Of a stretch of DNA of 51,041 bases, positions 43,661 to 51,041 are shown piece after piece. The notes under the pieces are model-generated. The model searched no databases, was not told the origin of the DNA, and saw nothing but the letters and a program-made list of their open reading frames with translations. The stretch is from NCBI GenBank assembly GCA_017985015.1, contig JAGNYI010000006.1, forward strand, positions 1 to 51,041, given 5' to 3'. Position numbers and translations under genes: made by a program. Source of the stretch: Giesbergeria sp. (lineage in GTDB: Bacteria; Pseudomonadota; Gammaproteobacteria; Burkholderiales; Burkholderiaceae_C). Positions within the stretch are counted from its first letter, which is position 1. Each line of letters opens with the position of its first letter.

Positions 43661-46600
43661 TCAGAAACTCTCTTGCGGGCCATCGGTGCTGCGCGCGGCG
43701 AGCAGGCGTGCCAGGGGTTTTTGGCCCCAGCGCCAGAACATCAGCGGCGTGAGGAAGGTGTCGAGCAGCGTGGAGCTGACCAGGCCGCCGAAGATCACGA
43801 CGGCCACTGGGTGCAGCACCTCCTTGCCGGGCGCATCGGCCGAAACCAGGAGCGGTACCAGCGCGAACGCGGCCACCAGTGCGGTCATCAGCACCGGCGT
43901 CAGGCGCTCAAGCGAGCCGCGCACGATGAGCTCGCGGCCAAAGTGTTCGCCTTCGAAGGCACACAGGTTGATGTAGTGGCTGATCTTGAGAATACCGTTG
44001 CGCGTGGCGATGCCGGTGAGCGTGATGAAGCCCACCAGCGCCGCCACCGACAGCGGCTGGCCGGAAATCCACAGCGCGATCACGCTGCCCACCAGTGCCA
44101 GCGGAATGTTGCCCATGATGATGAGGGTGAGCGCCGTCGAACGGTAGCGGCTGTACAGCGCCAGGAAAACCATGGTGAGCGACAGCAGTGCCAGCAGGGC
44201 AATCAGCCGCGAGGCCTCCTCCTGCGCCTGAAACTGGCCTTCGAGCGCCACCGAATAGCCTTCGGGCAGCGCCTTGGCGGCGATTTCCGCGCGGATGCTG
44301 GCGACCACGCGCGCCATGTCGCTGCCGTCGGTGTTGGCTGAGAGCACGATGCGGCGGCGCGCGTTCTCGCGGCTGACTTGGTTGGGGCCGTCGCCGTCCT
44401 CGATCGTCGCGAGCTTGGCGAGCGGCACCGCGCCCATGGGGGTTTCGATGAGCAGGTTTTGCAGCGCCACCAGGCTCCGGCCGCTTTCGGGCAGGCGCAC
44501 CACCAGGTCGAAACGCCGGTTGCCTTCGACGATCTGCGTGATGCGTTCGCCTTCGACCATTTGCTGGAGTGAACGCAGGAGCGTGCCCGGCGCCACGCCG
44601 TAGCGCGCAACCTGGTCGTAATCCACATGGATTTTGATCTGCGGGATCAGCACCTGTTTCTCGATCTGCAGGTCGGTCAGGCCCGGCACGCTGGCCAGGC
44701 GTGTGCGCAGCTCGGCCGCCAGCGTGCGCAGGGTGGCCAGGTCGTCGCCGTACACCTTGAGCGCGATCTGCGCCCGCACCCCCGAGAGCAGGTGGTCGAG
44801 CCGGTGCGAGATGGGCTGGCCGACGTTGCTTGCCGCCGGCAGAACGCCCAGGCGCGTGCGGATGTCCTGGATGATGGCGCTGCGGCCGCGCGCCGAGGGC
44901 TTGAGGTCCACGTCCATCTCGGTGTAGTGCACCCCCTCGGCGTGTTCGTCGAGCTCGGCGCGGCCGGTGCGCCGGCCCACCTGCGTGACCTCGGGGACGC
45001 CGGCCACGATCTCCTCGGCCAGCACGCCGATGCGGTTGGATTCGGCCAGCGAGGTGCCGGGGTTGAGCACCACGTTCACCGTCAGCGTGCCTTCGTTGAA
45101 ATCGGGCAGGAAGGCGCGCGGAAAGAAAGGCACCGTGGCTGCCGCCAGCGCCACGGCCAGCAGCGCCGCGGCCAGCAGCACGCCCGAGCGGCCGAAAGAC
45201 CAGTGCAGCAGCCGCGCGTCCCAGCGCTTGAGATGGGCCACCAGGGCGCTGTCGCCATGGCCCATCTGCTTCATGCGCGGCAGCAGGTAGTACGCCATCA
45301 CCGGCGTGAGCGTCACCGAGACCACCATGCTCGCCAGGATCGAGACGATGTAGGCCACGCCCAGCGGGGTGAACAAGCGCCCCTCGATGCCCGGCAGCAC
45401 GAACAGTGGCACGAACACCAGCACGATGATGACGGTGGCGTAGACGATGGCCGAGCGCACTTCCAGCGTGGCGCTGGCAATCACCGCCGCCACGGGGCGC
45501 GGCTGGGGCAGGGCGCTGTTGAGCTTGAGCCGGCGCAGCACGTTTTCCACCCCGACCACCGCGTCGTCCACCAGCTCGCCAATGGCAATGGCCAGGCCGC
45601 CCAGCGTCATGGTGTTGATGGACAGGCCAAAGTAGTGGAACACCAGCGCCGTCGCCAGCAGGGACACCGGAATCGCTGTCAGCGAGATCAGCGTGGTGCG
45701 CACGTTGAGCAGGAACAGGAACAGCACCACCGCCACCAGGATCGCGCCGTCGCGCAGGGCTTCCTGGACGTTGCGCACCGAGTGCTCGATGAAATCGGCC
45801 TGCTTGAACAAAAACTTCGGGGCCTCGATGCCAGCGGGCTGGTTTTTTTCCAGCTCGCCCAGCGCCCGTTCCACCTCGCGCGTCAGCGTCACGCTGTCGG
45901 CGCCGGGCTGCTTTTGCACCGACAGGATGACCGCCGGCTTGCCGTTGTAGCCGCCGTCGCCGCGCTTGGCGGCCGGTGCCATCTTCACATCGGCCAGTTG
46001 GCGCAGCAGGATGGCTTGGCCGTTCTTGACGGCGACCACCACGTTCTGCAGGTCCCGCAGGCGGCTGGTGCGGCCGATTTGGCGGATCAGGTATTCGCGG
46101 CCCTCGGACTCCAGAAAACCGCCGCTGGTGTTGGCACCAAAGTCGCGCAGCGCGGCTTCGAGTTTTTCGCGCTCCACGCCCAGTGCCTGGAGCTGCGCTG
46201 GCTTTATTTCGACCCGGTACTGACGCACCTCGCCGCCGATGGGCGTGACCTGGGCAATGCCCGGAATCGTCAGCAGGCGCGGGCGCATCACCCAGTCGGC
46301 GTACTCGCGCACCTGCATGGCGCTGGCCTTGGCCGGGTCGGCGGGCAAGGCGATGAGCAGGATTTCGCCCATGATGGACGAGATCGGCCCCATCTGCGCC
46401 ACCACGCCCGGTGGCAATTGTTCGCGCACCAGGTTCAGGCGCTCGGCGATCTGCTGGCGGTTCTTGTAGATGTCCGAGCCCCATTCGAACTCGACGTAGA
46501 CGATGGACAGGCCGACGCCCGAGACCGAGCGCACCCGCGTCACGCCCGGCATGCCGTTCATGCCCGACTCGATGGGGAAGGTAACGAGCTGCTCAACCTC

Positions 46601-46777
46601 TTCGGGAGCCATGCCGCCGGCTTCGGTCATCAGCGTCACGGTGGGTTTGTTCAGGTCGGGGAACACGTCCACCGGCATCTGGCGCACGGTGAGCACGCCG
46701 TAGACCACCAGCAGCAGCGAGACCCCGAGCACGATCAGCCGCTGGCGCAGGCTGGTCTGGATCAGAAAGGCGAACAT
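43661..46777 (-). CDS. CzcA/CusA-family heavy-metal efflux RND permease
   Basis: A 1038-residue inner-membrane RND pump of the heavy-metal efflux group: twelve membrane segments, large periplasmic loops, and the TM4 proton-relay region GGLAIAIGELVDDAVVGVENV with acidic residues characteristic of HME pumps. The N-terminus MPVDVFPDLNKPTVTLMTEAGG is typical. The metal (Cu, Ag, Zn, Co or Cd) cannot be assigned. ATG 46777 fits the family; the adaptor stop is one base upstream. The locus order is TolC, small protein, adaptor, pump, small protein. Confidence 0.9.
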   Translation of the reverse strand: MFAFLIQTSLRQRLIVLGVSLLLVVYGVLTVRQMPVDVFPDLNKPTVTLMTEAGGMAPEEVEQLVTFPIESGMNGMPGVTRVRSVSGVGLSIVYVEFEWGSDIYKNRQQIAERLNLVREQLPPGVVAQMGPISSIMGEILLIALPADPAKASAMQVREYADWVMRPRLLTIPGIAQVTPIGGEVRQYRVEIKPAQLQALGVEREKLEAALRDFGANTSGGFLESEGREYLIRQIGRTSRLRDLQNVVVAVKNGQAILLRQLADVKMAPAAKRGDGGYNGKPAVILSVQKQPGADSVTLTREVERALGELEKNQPAGIEAPKFLFKQADFIEHSVRNVQEALRDGAILVAVVLFLFLLNVRTTLISLTAIPVSLLATALVFHYFGLSINTMTLGGLAIAIGELVDDAVVGVENVLRRLKLNSALPQPRPVAAVIASATLEVRSAIVYATVIIVLVFVPLFVLPGIEGRLFTPLGVAYIVSILASMVVSVTLTPVMAYYLLPRMKQMGHGDSALVAHLKRWDARLLHWSFGRSGVLLAAALLAVALAAATVPFFPRAFLPDFNEGTLTVNVVLNPGTSLAESNRIGVLAEEIVAGVPEVTQVGRRTGRAELDEHAEGVHYTEMDVDLKPSARGRSAIIQDIRTRLGVLPAASNVGQPISHRLDHLLSGVRAQIALKVYGDDLATLRTLAAELRTRLASVPGLTDLQIEKQVLIPQIKIHVDYDQVARYGVAPGTLLRSLQQMVEGERITQIVEGNRRFDLVVRLPESGRSLVALQNLLIETPMGAVPLAKLATIEDGDGPNQVSRENARRRIVLSANTDGSDMARVVASIRAEIAAKALPEGYSVALEGQFQAQEEASRLIALLALLSLTMVFLALYSRYRSTALTLIIMGNIPLALVGSVIALWISGQPLSVAALVGFITLTGIATRNGILKISHYINLCAFEGEHFGRELIVRGSLERLTPVLMTALVAAFALVPLLVSADAPGKEVLHPVAVVIFGGLVSSTLLDTFLTPLMFWRWGQKPLARLLAARSTDGPQESF

Positions 46778-46778
46778 G

Positions 46779-47924
46779 TCAGCGCACCTGGGCCAGCAGT
46801 GCGGCTCCATCGGTCACCACACGTTCGCCCTGGGCCAGGCCCTGGGTGACGGCCAGCTCCAGGGCGCCCAGCGCCTGCGCCGTCACCGGGCGTTGCACGA
46901 AGCGCTCGGCCGCGGTGTGCACCCACACGGCGGTCTCTCCGGTGGCGGTCTTGACGAGCGCACTGCGCGGAACCGCCGCGCCGTGCACGCGCGCTGCCGT
47001 GGTGGCGAGCACCGTCAGCGGCTGCCCCACCGCCACGGCCGGGCCGCCCGGCTGCACGCGAAACAACAGCACCTGGGCCTGCTCGCGCAGTTGCCGTCCG
47101 CTGCCGACGTAGGCCAGATCGAGCGCTCCGCCGGGCACGGCGGCGCTGGCCCGGGTCACACCGCCGGCCGGCAGGGGGTCATAGGCCAGGGCTTCGACCG
47201 ACAGCCGCGCCGGGTCAATCACCTCGAACAGCACGTCTTTTGCGTCCACCACCTGGCCGGCGACGGCGTGGGCGGCGCTCACCACGCCCGAAATGGGCGC
47301 GCGCAGGGCTTCGGCCTGGCTCAGACCGCTGCCCAGCGCGCTGCGGCGCTGGCGCAGGGCGTCGCGTTCCAGGCGTGCCGCGTCGATGGTGGCCTGCGGC
47401 ACAGCGCCTTCGAGCTGCGCGTAGCGCGCCACCTTGCGCTCGGCAATCGCGAGCTGGGCCGCGATCTCGGCCATCTGCGCCAGATTGCTGCCGCGTTCCA
47501 TGCTGCTGAGCACCGGCCGCAGTTGCGCCAGCAGCTCGCCTTTGCGCACGGTCTGGCCCAGTACCGGCAGGCCGGCACCGGTGGCCTCCACGCGCCCGGC
47601 CTGGCCCGCCTGCACCAGGCCCCCGGCACGTGCGTCGGCCACCACCGTGCCGGCCAATTCCACCGTGACCGCCAGCTCCTGCACCACCGCCACGCGGGTG
47701 CGCAGGCCCAGTTGCCGCTGCGCCGCCTTGGGGACGAACAAGCTGCCGTCCTCCAGGCGCTGGGGCGCGGTGGATGTTCCGGGCATTGCAGCGGCGGTGG
47801 TCACGGTGGTGATGGCGGCGGGCGGCGTGCTCTGGCTGTGGTCTTCGTCGCCGTGGGCCCCTGCGTGGCCGGTGAGCACGAGCAGTGCGCTGCCCGCCAT
47901 GAGGGCAAGGTGGGGTTTTTTCAT
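46779..47924 (-). CDS. RND efflux periplasmic adaptor (CusB/CzcB-like)
   Basis: A 381-residue HlyD-family membrane-fusion protein. A signal peptide is followed by HAGAHGDEDHSQ, then the barrel-sandwich halves (VELAGTVVADARAGGLVQAGQAGRV and APISGVVSAAHAVAGQVVDAKDVLFEV), a helical hairpin (SNLAQMAEIAAQLAIAERKVARY ...) and a C-terminal beta-barrel. It links the pump to the TolC-type channel. The long upstream frame lies inside the neighbour and is rejected. Confidence 0.88.
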   Translation of the reverse strand: MKKPHLALMAGSALLVLTGHAGAHGDEDHSQSTPPAAITTVTTAAAMPGTSTAPQRLEDGSLFVPKAAQRQLGLRTRVAVVQELAVTVELAGTVVADARAGGLVQAGQAGRVEATGAGLPVLGQTVRKGELLAQLRPVLSSMERGSNLAQMAEIAAQLAIAERKVARYAQLEGAVPQATIDAARLERDALRQRRSALGSGLSQAEALRAPISGVVSAAHAVAGQVVDAKDVLFEVIDPARLSVEALAYDPLPAGGVTRASAAVPGGALDLAYVGSGRQLREQAQVLLFRVQPGGPAVAVGQPLTVLATTAARVHGAAVPRSALVKTATGETAVWVHTAAERFVQRPVTAQALGALELAVTQGLAQGERVVTDGAALLAQVR

Positions 47925-47937
47925 GGGATGTCCTGCG

Positions 47938-48492
47938 TCAGGAAGGGGTGGAGGCGCGGCGGCGCAGCCAGGTGAAACCGCCCAGCGCAGCCAGTGCCAG
48001 TGCTCCGGCAAGCGCCCAGAGGCTGCGCTTGGAGATGGTCGCGGGCGAACCAACGGCCAGGGGCGCCGCGGGCGCGGCGGCCGCCGCAGCGGGAACGTCC
48101 AGCGTGGCGCTGAGCAGGTCTGCGGTGTCGCCGGCCTGCACCGACACAGTGAGCGCGTGGCGACCCGGCTGGGTCCAGGGGCCAGCCGCCACACGGTAGA
48201 CGCCTGGCGCCGTCTCGGCAGCCATGGCCGGCGGGCCACCACTGTCCACCTCCACCTGGGCGCCGACGACAGGTGCGTTGCTGTCAAATCGGTCCAGAAA
48301 CAGCACCAGCGCTTGCCCCTGCACCTCGGCTACCAGTTCAAAGTCTTCCGACTGTGCCTGGGCGCGCGGGGCGGCCGAGGCCACTGGGGCCGGCGCCGCG
48401 GCGTCGCCGTGGTCCTCACCGCCATGGGCATGGCCTGTGAGGGGCGGGGCCGCCAGGGCCACGGCGACACAAAAGATGCGCAAAGACTTCAC
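47938..48492 (-). CDS. Exported His-rich protein with C-terminal membrane anchor
   Basis: A 184-residue protein with a signal peptide (to about residue 22), a His/Asp cluster (HAHGGEDHGD), an Ig-like beta domain (about 48-135; VLFLDRFDSNAPVVGAQVEVD, TQPGRHALTVSVQAGDTADLL) and a C-terminal hydrophobic anchor (LWALAGALALAALGGFTWL) with an Arg tail. The architecture recalls FixH or CopC-like metal-handling proteins without clear homology. It starts with GTG, overlapping the TolC-type gene stop (GTGA), so it is translationally coupled within the efflux operon. Confidence 0.75.
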   Translation of the reverse strand: MKSLRIFCVAVALAAPPLTGHAHGGEDHGDAAAPAPVASAAPRAQAQSEDFELVAEVQGQALVLFLDRFDSNAPVVGAQVEVDSGGPPAMAAETAPGVYRVAAGPWTQPGRHALTVSVQAGDTADLLSATLDVPAAAAAAPAAPLAVGSPATISKRSLWALAGALALAALGGFTWLRRRASTPS

Positions 48493-49694
48493 GGAAGAAC
48501 TCCCAGGGACTGGTTCAAACGGGACTGCGAGGCGGCCAGGGCGATCTCCTCGCGCTGCAGGCTTGCCTCGGCTTCCTGTGCCGCGGCGCGGGCGCGCAGC
48601 AAGGCCACGAGATCAGATTCACCCAGGCGAAAGCTCTTTTCGGCCAGCGCCAGGCTGTCCGCCGTGAGCGCCAGGCGCTCGCGGGCCATGCCCAGTTGTT
48701 GTTGGGTCATAGCCCGCTCGCGGTGGGCCTTGGCAGTCTCCTGGGCCAGCTTGCGCTCCTGCAGCGCCACCTGGGCTTCGGCCTGTACAAGTTCGGCGCG
48801 CGCGGCCGCACTTTCCTGGCGGGCGCGCGGGCCCAGCGAAAAGGGGAGGGTGAGCTTGATGCCCAGCGCATTCGCATACGGGTCGCTGCGGGCACTGCGC
48901 TCGCGCAGCACGCGCAGTGCCAGTTCGGGCGCTTCCCGCGGTGTCGCGTCGGCCACCACCAACCGGGCGTGTGCCAGTTGCACAGCGGCCCGGTCGACAG
49001 CGAGTTGGGGATGTATCGCCGCAGGGACGACGCCCACTGTTGGCGCCGGTTCGGGTGCCAGCGCGGCGGGCGCGGCCATGCCGCTCAAGGTGTAGAAAAC
49101 CTGCTCGGCCTGCAGACGCTCCGAGCGGGCCGTGGCCAATGCTGCTTGGGCGTCCAGGTTTTCACTCTGTGCCAGGTTGGCGTCCACGCGCGCGAGCTCG
49201 CCCGCCTGAAAGCGGCGCCGCACGTCCGCCTCCAGGCTGGCGGCGGTGTGTGCACGGCGCTGTGCCAGTTGCTCGCCGTTGCGCGCGGCTGCCACCGCCC
49301 ACCAGGCTTCGCGCAGCTCGCCGGCCAGTTGCAGGCGCAGCAGTTGCTGGCTGGCGCGCAGCGCTTCGCGGGTGCTTGCGGCAAGTGCTGCATGGCTGGC
49401 CTTCTGGCCAGGCAGCCACAGCGGGGCGGCAAGTTCCAGCTCCCATTCCTGCCTTCCGTAGTGGGAGCCCAGGCGGTCGCTGAGCGTGGCCAGCGAGGCG
49501 GACGGCGGGCGCGGTGTCAGGCTGTCTGCCGCTTCGACGAGTAGCTCGGCAGCTTCGGCACGCGCCGCGCCGGCAACGGCCGCAGGGTGGCTGGCCAGCG
49601 CGTTGGACAAGGCATCGCCCAGGGTCTGCGCGTCCAGCGGCAGGGCGACAAGGACGGCCACCAGGCCAAGGGCCAGGGCGCTCGCAGGTTTCAT
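48489..49694 (-). CDS. TolC/CusC-family outer-membrane efflux protein
   Basis: A 401-residue outer-membrane channel of the OEP family: signal peptide (ALALGLVAVLVALPLDAQT), two OEP repeats with the long helices (TLGDALSNALASHPAAVAGAAR, and the later AEAQVALQERKLAQETAKAHRERAM coiled coil) and a terminal QSRLNQSLGVLP. No lipobox, unlike many CusC proteins. It is the first gene of the minus-strand efflux operon. The palindromic operator lies 118-133 bases upstream of its ATG. Confidence 0.87.
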   Translation of the reverse strand: MKPASALALGLVAVLVALPLDAQTLGDALSNALASHPAAVAGAARAEAAELLVEAADSLTPRPPSASLATLSDRLGSHYGRQEWELELAAPLWLPGQKASHAALAASTREALRASQQLLRLQLAGELREAWWAVAAARNGEQLAQRRAHTAASLEADVRRRFQAGELARVDANLAQSENLDAQAALATARSERLQAEQVFYTLSGMAAPAALAPEPAPTVGVVPAAIHPQLAVDRAAVQLAHARLVVADATPREAPELALRVLRERSARSDPYANALGIKLTLPFSLGPRARQESAAARAELVQAEAQVALQERKLAQETAKAHRERAMTQQQLGMARERLALTADSLALAEKSFRLGESDLVALLRARAAAQEAEASLQREEIALAASQSRLNQSLGVLP

Positions 49695-49811
49695 AAGGGT
49701 TCCTGGCTCGTTGTTCTTGGTGGCATCAGCGGGCGCTGGGCCGGTGATGCCACGGGTTTCAAGGCGAACGCGATGGTGCCGGGGCGACCCCCACGGCCAG
49801 CTTTCCGCCGC

Positions 49812-49827
49812 ATTACAAATTGGTAAT
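49812..49827. promoter_or_regulatory. Heavy-metal regulator operator (CopR/CusR-like box)
   Basis: ATTAC-N6-GTAAT, a perfect 5-bp palindrome with AAATTG as spacer. It sits between the divergent efflux operon (ATG 49694) and the response-regulator gene (ATG 49868), the position expected for the regulator's own binding site. Confidence 0.6.
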
Positions 49828-49867
49828 CTGGCGCCGCTTGTTGCCGCGGGCCGGCACAATCTGGCGC

Positions 49868-50545
49868 ATGAAAGTGCTGATCGTCGAAGACGAGACCAAA
49901 ACCGGGGACTACCTGCGCCAGGGACTGTCGGAAGCCGGCTTCCTGGTCGATCTGGCGCGCACCGGCACCGATGGCCTGCACCTGGCGCTCACGGGCGATC
50001 ACGACCTTTTGATCCTCGATGTCATGCTGCCCGGCCTGAACGGCTGGCAACTGCTCGAAGCCCTCCGGGGCAGCGGCAGCGAGCTGCCGGTGTTGTTTCT
50101 GACGGCGCGTGACCAGGTGGAGGACCGTGTCAAGGGCCTGGAGCTGGGTGCAGACGACTATCTCGTCAAGCCGTTTGCGTTTTCCGAGTTCCTGGCGCGG
50201 GTGCGTACGCTGCTGCGGCGCGGCAAGGCCGGACTCGAAGCCACGGTGCTGCGCATTGCCGACCTGGAGCTGGACCTGCTGCGTCGACGCGCCCAGCGTG
50301 CCGGGCACCGCATCGAGTTGACGGCCAAGGAATTCGCGCTGCTTGAATTGCTGCTGCGTCGGCAGGGTGAAGTGCTGCCGCGTTCGTTGATTGCCTCGCA
50401 GGTCTGGGACATGAATTTCGACAGCGACACCAACGTGATCGAGGTGGCCATGCGGCGCCTGCGCGCCAAGATGGACGACGCCTTTGAGCCCAAGCTGATC
50501 CGCACCGTGCGCGGCATGGGCTATGTGCTGGAGGTGCCTGGCTGA
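49868..50545 (+). CDS. Heavy-metal response regulator, OmpR/CopR/CusR type
   Basis: A 225-residue regulator with a receiver domain (about 1-115; acidic pocket VED, phospho-Asp 51 in [10 protein letters not shown], Lys 101 in [10 protein letters not shown]) and a winged-helix domain ending in [37 protein letters not shown], the heavy-metal regulator subtype. It should activate the divergent RND operon on metal stress. ATG 49868 fits the family. It overlaps the sensor-kinase start (TGATG). Confidence 0.93.
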   Translation: MKVLIVEDETKTGDYLRQGLSEAGFLVDLARTGTDGLHLALTGDHDLLILDVMLPGLNGWQLLEALRGSGSELPVLFLTARDQVEDRVKGLELGADDYLVKPFAFSEFLARVRTLLRRGKAGLEATVLRIADLELDLLRRRAQRAGHRIELTAKEFALLELLLRRQGEVLPRSLIASQVWDMNFDSDTNVIEVAMRRLRAKMDDAFEPKLIRTVRGMGYVLEVPG

Positions 50546-51041
50546 TGCGCTGGCGCGTTCCGCTGACGGTGCGCCTGACGCTGCTGTTCACCCTGGGCTC
50601 GGGCGCGGTGTTGCTGGCGCTGGGCTGGCTGGTGGCCAGCGCCATCGCCTCGCATTTCGAGGACCTCGACCGCGAAGAGGTGGCGGGCAAGATCGAGCAT
50701 GCCGCGCATGTCATCGCGGCGATGGAGCGGCCCTTGCGGCGCGAGGTGGTGGCCGAGCGCCTCTCGGCGACGTTTGCGGGCCACAGCGAGCTGGTGATGC
50801 AGGTGCGCGGGCCGCAGGGCCGCCTGTGGTTTGCTTCGCCAGGCGTCCAATTCCCGGCCCCGTTGGGCGATGCCACCGAGGTTTTGCGCTGGAACGCCGA
50901 GGGCCGCAGCTTCCACGGCTTGGCCAGGGCGCTGCCGGGTGCTGGCGAGGGGCCCATCGAACTGGTTCTTGCCGTCGATACCGCGCACCACGATAGGTTC
51001 ATGCGCAGCTTCCGGCGTACGCTCTGGCGCTTCATTGCCGG
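50545..51041 (+). CDS. Heavy-metal sensor histidine kinase, N-terminal part (cut by window end)
   Basis: The first 165 residues of a CusS/CopS-like kinase. After WRVPLTVRLTLLFTLGSG comes the first membrane segment (to about residue 35), then a periplasmic domain with no paired cysteines. The sequence ends at LWRFIAG, the start of the second membrane segment. The start codon overlaps the regulator stop (TGATG), the usual coupled arrangement. HAMP, DHp and ATPase domains lie beyond the window. Confidence 0.88.
   Translation, partial: MRWRVPLTVRLTLLFTLGSGAVLLALGWLVASAIASHFEDLDREEVAGKIEHAAHVIAAMERPLRREVVAERLSATFAGHSELVMQVRGPQGRLWFASPGVQFPAPLGDATEVLRWNAEGRSFHGLARALPGAGEGPIELVLAVDTAHHDRFMRSFRRTLWRFIA

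Noticed and set aside
44627-46849. 740-codon plus-strand frame opposite the RND pump
   Set aside because: His/Gln/Arg-rich composition typical of antisense GC-rich frames; the minus strand encodes a complete RND pump.

Overview
The window is a stretch of chromosome from a GC-rich betaproteobacterium, most likely a member of the Comamonadaceae (Acidovorax, Alicycliphilus or Hydrogenophaga type). Three things point there: the sdhCDAB-sdhE-gltA operon beside a divergent gntR/mdh pair and acnB, the ribB-ribH-nusB-aminotransferase order, and at least five copies of a short dispersed repeat (core TAGCGCTT / AAGCGCTA) that I associate with this family from memory. I call 52 genes, two of them cut by the window ends. 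I see no rRNA, tRNA, insertion sequence, prophage or CRISPR array. Coding density is very high; only two gaps exceed 300 bases (7764-8180 and 34756-35145), and both hold regulatory or repeat structure.

Layout. 1-6432: end of an unknown gene, a coniferyl-type aldehyde dehydrogenase, a GNAT acetyltransferase, a small-domain methyltransferase, DusC-like tRNA dihydrouridine synthase and a phospholipase D-like lipoprotein. 6561-12036: ammonium transporter with a sigma-54 promoter and NtrC-like sites, a small membrane protein, Rnk, and two envelope modifiers (acyltransferase 3 and EptA). 12131-14201: the glutathione-dependent formaldehyde pair fghA and adhC. 14443-26003: the TCA block, sdhCDAB-sdhE-gltA on the minus strand, a GntR regulator, and mdh, a CitE-like lyase, a secreted Lys/Ala-rich protein and acnB on the plus strand.

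26203-33589 is a long co-directional minus-strand run: ribB, ribH, nusB, aminotransferase, ybgC, tolQ, tolR, tolA and trhP. Most junctions overlap or lie within about 12 bases. tolB and pal are absent from it. 33777-39960 holds a ferredoxin, two small enzymes or conserved proteins, a class IV aminotransferase, a Nudix hydrolase, an SDR dehydrogenase and gshA. 40006-43090 holds two charged envelope proteins, CheV and an OsmC protein flanked by two dispersed repeats. 43192-51041 is a heavy-metal efflux locus: a TolC / small protein / adaptor / RND pump / small protein operon, divergent from an OmpR-type regulator and a truncated sensor kinase, with a palindromic operator between them.

The most interesting non-coding signals are: the twin 35-base units at 34937 and 35075 (DnaA-box-like 9-mer plus TTGTCC-N11-GGACAA); the alternating ATGCAG/CTGCAT array upstream of sdhC; the ATAAGAC operator between gntR and mdh; the sigma-54/NtrC architecture and tandem terminators upstream of amt; and the dispersed repeats packed against gene ends. 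Among proteins, the RibB homologue whose GTP cyclohydrolase II half lacks the zinc cysteines stands out, as do the three His-rich periplasmic proteins of the metal locus.
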